Shown here: piece by piece, positions 7,912 to 15,195 of the stretch | Layout: each line of letters begins with the position of its first letter | Numbering within the stretch: the first letter of the stretch is position 1 | Origin: Nitrospinota bacterium | Lineage (GTDB): Bacteria > Nitrospinota > Nitrospinia > Nitrospinales > VA-1 | Assembly: GCA_022567815.1 (NCBI GenBank) | Contig: JADFGI010000026.1 | Coordinates: forward strand, 1 to 15,459 | DNA: 15,459 bases | Direction: 5' to 3' | Position numbers and translations under genes: made by a program | Notes under the pieces: model-generated | Database searches by the model: none | Told to the model about the DNA's origin: nothing | Seen by the model: the letters and a program-made list of their open reading frames with translations, nothing else

Positions 7912-8845
7912 CGGCAAGCCAACGCTCCGCTTCCAGGGCGGCAGCGCAACCAGTTCCGGCGGCGGTGACCGCCTGGCGGTATTTGTAATCGTGAACGTCA
8001 CCGGCGGCGAAAACACCTTCCACGTTGGTTTCCTGCGTTCCGGGTTTCAAGATAATATAACCTGTTTCATTCAAATCAATTTGGCCTTTGAACACGCTGG
8101 TGTTGGGAGTATGGCCAATGGCGTAAAAAATGCCCGCGACTTCCAATTCTTTAATTTCATTGGTTTTGACATTTTTAATTTTGGCGCCAGTGACGTAGTC
8201 CTGCCCCACCGCATCTTCAAAAACGGTGTCCCAGACGATTTCAAGTTTTTCATTTTTAAACGCCCGTTCCTGCATGATTTTTGATGCACGCAATTCATCT
8301 CTCCGGTGCACCATATAAACCTTCGAGCCGAATTTAGTCAAAAACGTGCCTTCCTCAACGGCGGTGTCGCCGCCGCCGATCACCATCAGCGGTTGATTGC
8401 GAAACATGGGCAACGCGCCATCGCAAACCGCGCACGCGGACATGCCGTTGTTCCACATTTTTTCCTCATTGGGAACGCCCATCCTCTTTGCCGTGGCCCC
8501 CGTGCAGATAATCACCGAATTCGCCAACACCTCCGTTGCATCCGATTTAATGCGAAAAGGCCGTTTGCTGAAATCCACTTCCACAACATCTTCCTGAACC
8601 ATTCCGGTGCCAAAGCGCTCTGCTTGTTTGCGGAACAACTGCATCAATTCAGGACCATCAATGCCTTCCGGAAATCCTGGATAGTTTTCCACATCCGTGG
8701 TGGTGGTCAACTGTCCGCCCGCCGAACCGCCCATCATGTACCCCTCATACATAAATGGAGAAAGATCCGCCCTGGCCGCATAAATTGCCGCTGTGTGACC
8801 GGCGGGACCCGACCCGATGATGACTACATTCTTGACATCTGACAT
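7895..8845 (-). CDS. trxB: Thioredoxin reductase (NADPH)
   Basis: FAD flavoenzyme that passes electrons from NADPH to thioredoxin in the cytoplasm. The FAD-binding GSGPAG is at 11-16, followed by GGQLTTTTDVENYPGFPEG (43-61). The redox-active CAVC is at 138-141, the NADPH-binding GGGDTAVEE at 157-165, and the second FAD motif FAAGDVHD with YRQAVTAAGTG lies near the C-terminus. The 316-residue length is normal. A few extra residues (GYMMGGSA) precede GGQL, and together with the PGFPEG stretch they resemble plant and cyanobacterial-type NTRs more than the E. coli enzyme. It starts 6 bases after the stop of the FGE-like gene, so it is almost surely cotranscribed and is the last gene of the run. 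A GCCCTTTT inverted repeat follows. The neighbour is an exported cysteine-containing protein, but a direct link is only conjecture. Confidence 0.97.
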   Translation of the reverse strand: MSDVKNVVIIGSGPAGHTAAIYAARADLSPFMYEGYMMGGSAGGQLTTTTDVENYPGFPEGIDGPELMQLFRKQAERFGTGMVQEDVVEVDFSKRPFRIKSDATEVLANSVIICTGATAKRMGVPNEEKMWNNGMSACAVCDGALPMFRNQPLMVIGGGDTAVEEGTFLTKFGSKVYMVHRRDELRASKIMQERAFKNEKLEIVWDTVFEDAVGQDYVTGAKIKNVKTNEIKELEVAGIFYAIGHTPNTSVFKGQIDLNETGYIILKPGTQETNVEGVFAAGDVHDYKYRQAVTAAGTGCAAALEAERWLAEKGLI

Positions 8846-8851
8846 ATACGA

Positions 8852-9601
8852 TTAACCTTTCTCTGATGAAGGAGTTACACAACGGAAACCGACATCGCTG
8901 TAGCGCAATTCGGGTGACCGGAAGACTCGGTCTGACGCTCTCAACTTATAACTGGGGGAAATCCACGATCCACCGCGAACCACCTTGTCTTTTCCAGACT
9001 CCGGCCCCGCGGGATTGACTGTCACGCCTTCCGTTGCCAATGGGCCATACCAATCCAGTGTCCATTCATTCACATTCCCCATCATATCGTAAAGACCGCT
9101 GGAATTAGCGGCAAGCTCGCCAACTTTACGGGGCGCCGCCTGTTTGTACGATTTGCCAAAATGGGCTCCACCCGGATTATCTCCCTGAGCCGCGCGTTCC
9201 CACTCAGCTTCGGAAGGAAGCCGCGCTCCCTTCCATTGACAATACGACCTGGCATCTTCCCAGGTGACAAACACTACCGGTTGACCGGGTCGATTAAAAT
9301 CCTGAGGCCTGTCTTCGTGCAAGGCATTGGGTCCGCACTCCCCGGCTGAAAAACATTTTTCGTAATCGGAGTTCGTCACTTCATGGATGTCGATGAGATA
9401 AGAGTCCAAGCTGACCTTATGAGGAACTTCGTCACTGCACCAATCCGAATTATTCTGCTCATCGGCGCAATAGGTATCCCCCATCACGAATTCTCCCGCC
9501 CCAATCAGCACCTGGCGACCGCCTTGCGGTTCCGCAAAAACGAGTTGCCCGCAATCAAGCATTAGGATGATAAAAAGAACCGCATGGATTTTATTTTTCA
9601 T
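8852..9601 (-). CDS. Exported FGE/SUMF1-fold protein lacking the FGE catalytic cysteines
   Basis: A 249-residue protein of the formylglycine-generating-enzyme/SUMF1/PvdO fold. The first 23 residues form a signal peptide, with a Lys-containing start, a hydrophobic core AVLFIILML and probable cleavage after VFA. C17 is not in a proper lipobox because Asp precedes it. Family landmarks are GEFVMGD (36-42), DIHEVTNSDY (71-80), PVVFVTWEDARSYC (108-121), ARLPSEAEWERAA (126-138), GLYDMMGNVNEW (169-180), RGGSW (209-213) and DVGFRCV (236-242). True FGEs have two active-site cysteines shortly after GGS[FW]; here the stretch is GGSWISPSYKLR, with Ser and Leu in those places, so sulfatase-activating chemistry is unlikely. 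The mature part has six Cys (45, 55, 83, 89, 121, 241), which could form periplasmic disulfides. The gene begins 18 bases after thrC and ends 6 bases before trxB. An AGG lies 7-9 bases before the ATG. Actual function is unknown; a binding or scaffold role, or non-heme iron chemistry as in EgtB/PvdO relatives, is possible. Confidence 0.88.
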   Translation of the reverse strand: MKNKIHAVLFIILMLDCGQLVFAEPQGGRQVLIGAGEFVMGDTYCADEQNNSDWCSDEVPHKVSLDSYLIDIHEVTNSDYEKCFSAGECGPNALHEDRPQDFNRPGQPVVFVTWEDARSYCQWKGARLPSEAEWERAAQGDNPGGAHFGKSYKQAAPRKVGELAANSSGLYDMMGNVNEWTLDWYGPLATEGVTVNPAGPESGKDKVVRGGSWISPSYKLRASDRVFRSPELRYSDVGFRCVTPSSEKG

Positions 9602-9619
9602 TTTTGCCTAGCCGTAAGA

Positions 9620-10948
9620 TTAAGCACCGATATTCTCCAATATCGTATCGCGAACACGGTCATAATCTGCCGGAAGCTCGACAGCGGAAAAAGGAAACTC
9701 CGACTCAATTCCCTTCAATTTATTCATGTGATATTTGGTGAGGAAATCCGTGAACTTCAATCCGTTGGCCGTGGAAATCACCACAATCCTATCGGTGGGT
9801 TTGAAAACTCCGCGACGCGCCAGTTTTTCGGTCACCGCCAGCGCCACCGCCGTATGGGGACAACACAGCAAGCCGGTGCGGTTGGCCCTTCCCGCGGCAT
9901 TGGCCAATTCGCTTTCGGTGGCCTTTTCGACGATGCCGTCAAAGGCCTTCAGCGTGCGCATAGCTTTTTTCACGCTGACCGGGTCGCCGATCTGAATCGC
10001 CGAGGCCAAGGTCTTTTTAGCTCGAATGGGCTTGAAATTTTTAAATCCCTTTTTGTAACTGCGGTACAACGGAGCGGCACGCTCTGCCTGGGCGCACACC
10101 AGCCGGGGAAGTTTGGAGATGATGCCCAAATCGTAAAGCATCTGAAAACCTTTTCCCACCGCGCTGACGTTTCCCAGGTTGCCGCCGGGAATAACTACAA
10201 AGTCCGGCACCTCCCAGTTGGACTGCTGGACCAGTTCAAAACTGATGGTTTTTTGTCCCTCGATTCTGAGCGAGTTCATGGAGTTGGCAAGATAAATATC
10301 GTTCTCCGCGCATAATTTCTGGACCAGTTTCATGCATCCGTCGAAATCAGTATCCAGGGAAAGGGTCAAAATCCCATGCGTGATCGGCTGAATCAACTGG
10401 GTGAGAGAAACTTTATTCTTCGGCAAAAAAACGATGGCGGGAATTCCCGCTACGGCGCAATAAGCGGCCAGAGCGGCGGAGGTGTCGCCGGTAGAGGCGC
10501 AGGCCACGGCGCGGATGTTCTTGCCGTTGGCGATCATTTGCTTGACCATGGAAACAAGGACGGTCATGCCCAGATCCTTGAAGGAGCCTGTATGGGCCAT
10601 TCCGCATTGTTTGATCCAAAGGTCTTCAAGCCCCCATTGTTTGCCCAGCCTTTCCGCCCAGAAAAGGTTCGTCCCTCCCTCAAAAGTGGATACCACGTTA
10701 TCATTGTCCACATTGGGACAAACCAACTCTTTTTTGCCCCACACCGAACTGCCATAGGGCCAGTCATTGGTACGGTAACGGTCCATAAAAATCCGTTTCC
10801 ATTCATCGCCGGATCGTTTTTTGAGCAGATCCATGTCGTGCTGAACTTCCAGCAGATCCCCGCAATCGGGACAGCGATAAATTATTTCCGTGAGTTCGTA
10901 TTGCCCCGAACAACCGTTGATGCACTGAAACCAGGCGCGAAATTCCAT
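9620..10948 (-). CDS. thrC: Threonine synthase
   Basis: PLP enzyme that converts O-phosphohomoserine to threonine, the last step of threonine synthesis. At 442 residues it begins with a small zinc-ribbon-like segment (C9, C13, C26, C29; motif CPDC). Then come EGGTNL (90-95) and HTGSFKDLG (119-127), where K124 is the PLP-bearing lysine. ASTGDTSAALAAY and the phosphate-binding PGGNLGNVSA follow. The C-terminal PHTAVAL and ISTANGLKF are typical of the family. The N-terminal Cys cluster and GSFKD context match threonine synthases closer to the archaeal/plant-like type than to E. coli ThrC. It starts 2 bases after the hom stop, with no strong ribosome binding site, so translational coupling to hom is likely. 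hom directly upstream supplies homoserine. A homoserine kinase is not in the window. Confidence 0.95.
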   Translation of the reverse strand: MEFRAWFQCINGCSGQYELTEIIYRCPDCGDLLEVQHDMDLLKKRSGDEWKRIFMDRYRTNDWPYGSSVWGKKELVCPNVDNDNVVSTFEGGTNLFWAERLGKQWGLEDLWIKQCGMAHTGSFKDLGMTVLVSMVKQMIANGKNIRAVACASTGDTSAALAAYCAVAGIPAIVFLPKNKVSLTQLIQPITHGILTLSLDTDFDGCMKLVQKLCAENDIYLANSMNSLRIEGQKTISFELVQQSNWEVPDFVVIPGGNLGNVSAVGKGFQMLYDLGIISKLPRLVCAQAERAAPLYRSYKKGFKNFKPIRAKKTLASAIQIGDPVSVKKAMRTLKAFDGIVEKATESELANAAGRANRTGLLCCPHTAVALAVTEKLARRGVFKPTDRIVVISTANGLKFTDFLTKYHMNKLKGIESEFPFSAVELPADYDRVRDTILENIGA

Positions 10949-10950
10949 GA

Positions 10951-12255
10951 TTAATTTTCGACTCGAATCAAGTTGGATTTTTCACAAACAACGTCCAGGC
11001 GGTCAATTTCAGCCAAGGCGTCCTGAACGTTTTTCTCATTTGAACGATGGACCATCATGACCAACGGCACACCTTTGCCATTATCATCCCGGCCCCTTTG
11101 AATCATCGATTCGATACTGATCGAATGGTTTCCCAATATTCCGGAAATCTTTGCAAGAACCCCCGGCATATCCTTGACGCGAAACCGCAAAAAATACTCC
11201 GCTTCGATCTCGTCCCTGTTCTTGAGAGGAATGGGCTTCACATTAGCTTTTTGAAACGATTGCGCCGGCACGCGGGTTCCCGTTCCAATCAGCGAATTGC
11301 GGACGATTTCTATCACATCCCCGATCACCGCGGCTCCGGTGGGCAGTGCCCCGGCGCCATGCCCCACAAGAATATTTTCCCCCATCATATCATCGCACAC
11401 ACGGATGGCATTCAGAACCCCGTTGACGTTCGCCATCGGGTGGTCCACCGGAATCATTGCCGGGTGCACCCGCACATCGATCGAACTCCCGTCAAATTTG
11501 GAAATGGCAAGTAGCTTGATCCTGTATCCAAATTCCCTGGCGCATTCAATATCTTCAGGAGTGATGTTTGTTATCCCCTGTACTGTTATCTCGTCCAGAC
11601 TGATTGGCGCTCCATAAGCCAATCGCGTCAAAATGGCGATTTTATGAGCTGAATCGATGCCTTCTATGTCGAAGGTAGGATCAGCCTCAGCATATCCTTT
11701 TTCCTGCGCTTCCTGCAAGGCCGTTTGGAAATCACAATTTTCATCGGACATTTTACTGAGGATATAGTTTGCCGTCCCGTTGACGATTCCCTCGATAGCG
11801 CTGAACCGGTTAGCAGAAAACGCTTCGCGGATGGAACGGATGATCGGAATGGCTCCGCCGACCGCCGCCTCAAACCCTATGCCCAACCCTTTGTCGTCCG
11901 CGGCTGAAAATATTTCATCTCCGTGTTTTGCCAACAAGGCTTTGTTGGCGGTCACCACGTGCTTGCCATTTTGAAGGGCCTTGAGGAGAAACGACCTTGC
12001 CGGTTCGTATCCACCGATCAACTCGATGACGATTTCAATGTCAGGGTCGTCGAGGACATCATCGGCATTCGTGGTCAACACACCCCTCTCCACATGAACC
12101 CCACGGTCGGTGGTGATGTCCAGATCGGCGATTTTTCCGATTTTCAGGATAGCGCCCAATCTCTGCTGAATCACATCCGCATTTTTAGTTAGGATTCTGA
12201 CCACGCCAGCGCCAATCGTCCCAAACCCAATCAAGCCTATTTTAACATTTTTCAT
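10951..12255 (-). CDS. hom: Homoserine dehydrogenase with C-terminal ACT domain
   Basis: NAD(P)-dependent enzyme that reduces aspartate semialdehyde to homoserine, the branch point to threonine and methionine. The Rossmann loop GFGTIG is at 10-15, then VTANKALLA (101-109), AAVGGAIPIIRS (130-141), the signature NGTANYIL (159-166) and the substrate/catalytic region YAEADPTFDIEGIDSAHK (188-205, with K205). The last 85 or so residues (LRFRVKDMPGVLAKISGILG onward) are an ACT domain, so feedback control by threonine is likely, as in other monofunctional Hom proteins of 430-440 residues. There is no aspartokinase part, which separates it from ThrA and MetL. It is second in the minus-strand run, 24 bases after alaC and 2 bases before thrC. 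No Shine-Dalgarno is evident in the AT-rich 24-base gap. Confidence 0.97.
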   Translation of the reverse strand: MKNVKIGLIGFGTIGAGVVRILTKNADVIQQRLGAILKIGKIADLDITTDRGVHVERGVLTTNADDVLDDPDIEIVIELIGGYEPARSFLLKALQNGKHVVTANKALLAKHGDEIFSAADDKGLGIGFEAAVGGAIPIIRSIREAFSANRFSAIEGIVNGTANYILSKMSDENCDFQTALQEAQEKGYAEADPTFDIEGIDSAHKIAILTRLAYGAPISLDEITVQGITNITPEDIECAREFGYRIKLLAISKFDGSSIDVRVHPAMIPVDHPMANVNGVLNAIRVCDDMMGENILVGHGAGALPTGAAVIGDVIEIVRNSLIGTGTRVPAQSFQKANVKPIPLKNRDEIEAEYFLRFRVKDMPGVLAKISGILGNHSISIESMIQRGRDDNGKGVPLVMMVHRSNEKNVQDALAEIDRLDVVCEKSNLIRVEN

Positions 12256-12279
12256 TTTTTTAAATTTTTGTCACTATTT

Positions 12280-13446
12280 TCACAAAATTTCCCGAATGCC
12301 GCGAATGGCCTGCCGGATGCGATGCTCATTCTCTACCAGGGCAATACGGACAAAATGATCGCCACCGTCGCCAAATCCTATTCCCGGAGACACCGCAATT
12401 TTAGCTTTATCAAGAAGCAGTTTGGAAAATTCCAACGATCCCATCTTTTTGTAAGCGTCGGGAATTTCCGCCCAAACAAACATCGTCGCTTTGGGCGGCT
12501 CCACCTTCCAACCGATGCGGTTCAATCCCTCGCAAAGCACGTCCCGGCGACTCAAATAGGTCTGCCGTATTTCCTCCACACAATCGCGCGGACCGTTTAA
12601 GGCAATGATTCCCGCGATCTGGATAGGCTGAAACATGCCGTAGTCCTGATAACTTTTGACCCTGGCCAAAGCATGTATAATGTCTTTATTGCCTACGACG
12701 AAGCCAACCCGCCAACCCGGCATATTATAACTTTTCGACAAAGTAAACAATTCCACGCCCACATCCTTGGCTCCGGGAACCTGCATAAAACTGGGGGCTT
12801 TGTAATCGTCGAACACCAGATCGGCATAGGCAAAATCATGAATCACAATCAAGTCGTGTTCTTTGGCAAAAGCCACAATCTTTTCAAAAAACTCGATTTC
12901 CACCACCGCAGTGGTCGGATTATGGGGAAAATTTATAATGATGGCTTTTGGCCGGGGCAAGGTCCGGTTAAAGGTTTCCAGCAGGGCCTGAAAAAAATCG
13001 CCGTCCTTCCCTAAAGGAACCTGAACGACATCCCCGTTGGCCAGGATAAAAGCATAAGTGTGGATGGGATAAGTAGGCGTCGGCACCAGGACTGAATCGC
13101 CGGGACCGATCAACGCCAGCGCCAAATTGGAAATCCCTTCCTTGGACCCGATGGTGGCGATTGCCTCGGTCTCCGGGTCCAACTCCACCTGAAAATTCCG
13201 TTGATACCAGTCGGTAATGGCCTGCCGGAGTTTGGGAATCCCTTTGGATAAAGAGTAACGATGATTGGACGGTTTTTGAGCGGCTTCGCACAATTTGTCC
13301 ACAATGTGCCGGGGCGTGGGCATATCGGGATTGCCCATGCCAAAATCAATGATGTCTTCTCCCCGGCGGCGGGCTTGAAGTTTCAGCTCATTGACAATGC
13401 CGAACACATAAGGCGGCAATCTTTTTATTGTTGGAAACTCTCTCAT
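12280..13446 (-). CDS. alaC: Glutamate-pyruvate (alanine) aminotransferase, AlaC type
   Basis: Class I/II PLP aminotransferase of 388 residues, close to E. coli AlaC (YfdZ) over most of its length. Shared stretches include RLPPYVF (9-15), ARRRGEDIIDF (25-35), ATIGSKEG (97-104), PHNPTT (174-179), HDFAYADLVFD (203-213) and FTLSKSYNMPGWR (234-246). K238 is the PLP lysine, D204 and Y207 contact the cofactor, and R246 follows. The late SPGIGFGD and FVRIALVEN carry the substrate arginine. The expected reaction is transfer of the amino group between glutamate and pyruvate to make alanine. Substrate range cannot be read exactly, and related LL-DAP or aspartate aminotransferases are less likely given the AlaC-specific matches. 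It is the first gene of the run alaC-hom-thrC-FGE-like-trxB. The ATG follows a weak GATGGATCC context. A leader of about 150 bases with a bulged hairpin lies upstream. Confidence 0.92.
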   Translation of the reverse strand: MREFPTIKRLPPYVFGIVNELKLQARRRGEDIIDFGMGNPDMPTPRHIVDKLCEAAQKPSNHRYSLSKGIPKLRQAITDWYQRNFQVELDPETEAIATIGSKEGISNLALALIGPGDSVLVPTPTYPIHTYAFILANGDVVQVPLGKDGDFFQALLETFNRTLPRPKAIIINFPHNPTTAVVEIEFFEKIVAFAKEHDLIVIHDFAYADLVFDDYKAPSFMQVPGAKDVGVELFTLSKSYNMPGWRVGFVVGNKDIIHALARVKSYQDYGMFQPIQIAGIIALNGPRDCVEEIRQTYLSRRDVLCEGLNRIGWKVEPPKATMFVWAEIPDAYKKMGSLEFSKLLLDKAKIAVSPGIGFGDGGDHFVRIALVENEHRIRQAIRGIREIL

Positions 13447-13495
13447 GGATCCATCAAGAACATTGTATTTGACGCGAAATCAGACGGGACGGAAT

Positions 13496-13531
13496 GGGGT
13501 TTATTTCTGCTTCGAAATAAGGGAAAACCCC
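13496..13531 (-). promoter_or_regulatory. Bulged hairpin in the alaC leader
   Basis: On the minus strand GGGGTTT, then an unpaired TCCC, then TTATTTC, a six-base loop GAAGCA, and GAAATAA running into ACCCC. The inner arms TTATTTC/GAAATAA pair perfectly (13501-13507 with 13514-13520 on the plus strand). The outer GGGGTT/AACCCC adds a second stem across a bulge. It lies 50-85 bases before the alaC ATG. No T-run follows, so it is not a plain terminator. It could affect RNA stability or be a protein site. Function unknown. Confidence 0.4.
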
Positions 13532-13601
13532 TATTTTCAAAGCTTCCTGCCTGTTGGATGCGTAAGATAACATAATTTAGTGGACCCGGCAAAGGTTATA
13601 A

Positions 13602-13607
13602 ATTATA
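13602..13607 (-). promoter_or_regulatory. Candidate -10 box of the alaC-hom-thrC run
   Basis: TATAAT on the minus strand, about 155 bases before the alaC ATG. The nearest -35-like hexamer, TTGAAT, is only 15 bases upstream, so the pair is imperfect. The surrounding DNA is AT-rich and a chance match is possible. Confidence 0.25.
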
Positions 13608-13763
13608 TTAAATAGATAGCAAATTCAATAGGTTAGAGTTGTAATTCATGTTTTCCGCTTCATTTTGATTGAAAAAACGCGAGTTCTTCCTGAGCGTACA
13701 CAATTGTTTAATTGCTGTCTATTTTATTGAAAACCCCTTTTTTTCTGAGCCGGTGCATCTTAT

Positions 13764-14576
13764 ATGGAATTTTTTCATATTATACTCCTAAGCATTATCC
13801 AGGGATTGACGGAATTTTTGCCTATTTCCAGTTCCGGACATTTGATCCTTGCCCCGCTGGTATTTGGTTTCGAGGATCAGGGCCTGGCCCTCGACGCCAT
13901 CCTGCATTTGGGAACTCTTTTAGCGATCATCATTTATTTTCGGGATGACTTGTCCAAATTATTTTTCAGTTTGTTTGACCGGCAAGCCGACCCCTCAACC
14001 CGTAAACTGGCCGTCAGCATCCTCCTGGCTTCGCTTCCGGCAGGAATGATTGGGTTGTTCGCAATAAATTATATTGAAGTCAACCTCCGTGCGCCGCAAT
14101 TTGTCGCCCTCAATCTTTTGGTCTGGTCGCTGATGTTTCTCATTGCCGACAGAAGTTCGGCCAGGGAGAAAACGCCCAGAATCGAACTCTCCAACTTAAC
14201 CCTGGGTCAGGTCATGCTGATCGGTTTCGCCCAGGCCATCGCCCTCCTGCCGGGAACCTCAAGATCCGGCATCACCATAGCGGCAGGATTGTTCAGCAAC
14301 CTTTCCCATACCACGGCGGCGCGATTTTCCTTTCTTTTGGGGACTCCCATCATCCTGGCGGCAGGAATGCATTCCCTTGTCTCGTGGATATCTCATCCAG
14401 AGCAACATCATATTTACAATTATACCCAACTGGGGGTGGGGTTTCTGGTGAGCTTTGTGGTGGGGTTTCTGTCGATCAAACTTCTGTTAAAAATCGTCGC
14501 CCGTGTGGGCCTCATGCCTTTTATTATTTACAGGGTTATCCTCGCCGTCTTTATTCTGGGGTATTTTCGGAGTTAA
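13764..14576 (+). CDS. uppP: Undecaprenyl-diphosphatase UppP (BacA)
   Basis: Integral inner-membrane phosphatase that dephosphorylates undecaprenyl pyrophosphate, recycling the lipid carrier for peptidoglycan and other envelope polymers; high levels give bacitracin resistance. The 270-residue length is typical. Two family signatures are intact: QGLTEFLPISSSGH (13-26, with E17 and H26) and LPGTSRSG (162-169, with R167). Several hydrophobic membrane segments are visible, for example near 45-60, 84-103, 115-128, 150-162, 190-205 and two at the C-terminus (about 222-240 and 248-266). The ATG at 13764 fits the family N-terminus, although no strong Shine-Dalgarno stands before it. It is a single-gene unit, divergent from alaC and convergent with the response regulator gene. 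Confidence 0.97.
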   Translation: MEFFHIILLSIIQGLTEFLPISSSGHLILAPLVFGFEDQGLALDAILHLGTLLAIIIYFRDDLSKLFFSLFDRQADPSTRKLAVSILLASLPAGMIGLFAINYIEVNLRAPQFVALNLLVWSLMFLIADRSSAREKTPRIELSNLTLGQVMLIGFAQAIALLPGTSRSGITIAAGLFSNLSHTTAARFSFLLGTPIILAAGMHSLVSWISHPEQHHIYNYTQLGVGFLVSFVVGFLSIKLLLKIVARVGLMPFIIYRVILAVFILGYFRS

Positions 14577-14588
14577 CCCAGCCTTCGG

Positions 14589-14614
14589 CCAGCGTGACGC
14601 TGGACTCAACCAGC
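14589..14614. terminator. Overlapping inverted repeats downstream of uppP
   Basis: CCAGCG-TGA-CGCTGG forms a 6-bp hairpin 13 bases after the uppP stop. Its 3' arm can instead pair with a following CCAGC across ACTCAA (14599-14614). GCC-TTC-GGC precedes it (14581-14589). There is no T-run on the plus strand, so it is at best a weak or Rho-linked end of the uppP transcript. On the minus strand it lies beyond the response regulator stop, after a long T-run, and could protect that 3' end. Confidence 0.3.
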
Positions 14615-14699
14615 ATGAAAACAAATTCTTCATCTAAAATAATTCAAAAAAAAAGAGCAGAGTGGATATCGTTTTTCTCAAAGGATGATTACAACCCAG

Positions 14700-15152
14700 T
14701 TACCCCATCATGGATTGGGCAAAAACTTCTAGTTGGCGGTTTGCCCTTCTAAGATCATTTTGCAATTCGATAATTCGAAAACCAACATTGATACGGGCAA
14801 TCAATTCTCGAGAATCACAAGGTTTATTTATAAAATCGTCCGCACCTTTTCCCAGGGCTTCAACTGCTTTTTCCACTCCCAGGTTGCCTGTAAGAAGAAT
14901 AATGTAACAATTATTCAATTCCGTCTTATCTTCTAATACTCGAACATTACGACAAAATTCCATCCCATCCATTTCTGGCATATTCCAATCCGTTACGATT
15001 ACCGCATGGCCATCCTTTTTCAAGTTTTCCAGAGCTACCAATGGATTGGGAAAAAAAGAAATCTCCCACTCCTCATCCTTTTGGCGCATTGTCCTTTTCA
15101 TACTGCTCAAAAAATTATCCTCGTCATCAACAAATAGGATACGTTTTAACAT
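14700..15152 (-). CDS. Single-domain response regulator (receiver plus C-terminal helix)
   Basis: A 150-residue CheY-like receiver protein that would be phosphorylated by a sensor kinase. The acidic pocket is D9 and D10 with E11 (FVDDED), the phospho-acceptor is D55 (VTDWNMPEMDG), the switch Thr is T88 (ILLTGN) and the conserved Lys is K110 (INKP). All key residues are present. After the receiver (to about 122) comes a helix, GFRIIELQNDLRRANRQLEVFAQ, then the stop. This helix is the kind that links receivers to GGDEF or other output domains in larger proteins, so the protein looks like such a regulator without its output part. A good AGGAG lies 7 bases before the ATG. It begins 43 bases after the stop of the HDOD gene on the same strand and is likely cotranscribed. 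No histidine kinase is visible in the window. Confidence 0.92.
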   Translation of the reverse strand: MLKRILFVDDEDNFLSSMKRTMRQKDEEWEISFFPNPLVALENLKKDGHAVIVTDWNMPEMDGMEFCRNVRVLEDKTELNNCYIILLTGNLGVEKAVEALGKGADDFINKPCDSRELIARINVGFRIIELQNDLRRANRQLEVFAQSMMG

Positions 15153-15195
15153 ATGATTGCTCCTGTTCTCAATGAAAGTAATTTAAAAAAATCAT

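Larger units (their letters stand above)
13447..13763. other. 317-base divergent intergenic region between alaC and uppP
   Basis: No credible gene lies here; the short plus-strand frame that enters it is a shadow of alaC. The region must carry promoters for the minus-strand alaC run and for uppP. On the alaC side it holds a bulged hairpin (13496-13531) and a TATAAT (13602-13607). On the uppP side it is AT-rich with a short CAATT/AATTG inverted repeat (13701-13714) and a T-run (13738-13744), but I found no convincing -35/-10 pair and no clear ribosome binding site before the uppP ATG. I recognise no riboswitch or T-box. Confidence 0.7.

Noticed and set aside
8306..10954. Open frames opposite trxB, the FGE-like gene and thrC (for example 8306-8842, 9584-10315, 10376-10954)
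   Set aside because: The minus-strand genes here are certain; the plus-strand translations are rich in His, Arg and Gly with no recognisable domains.
13621..13763. Specific promoter for uppP
   Set aside because: TTGTTT, TTGAAA and TATTTT-like hexamers occur, but none pair at 16-18 base spacing, so no site is called.
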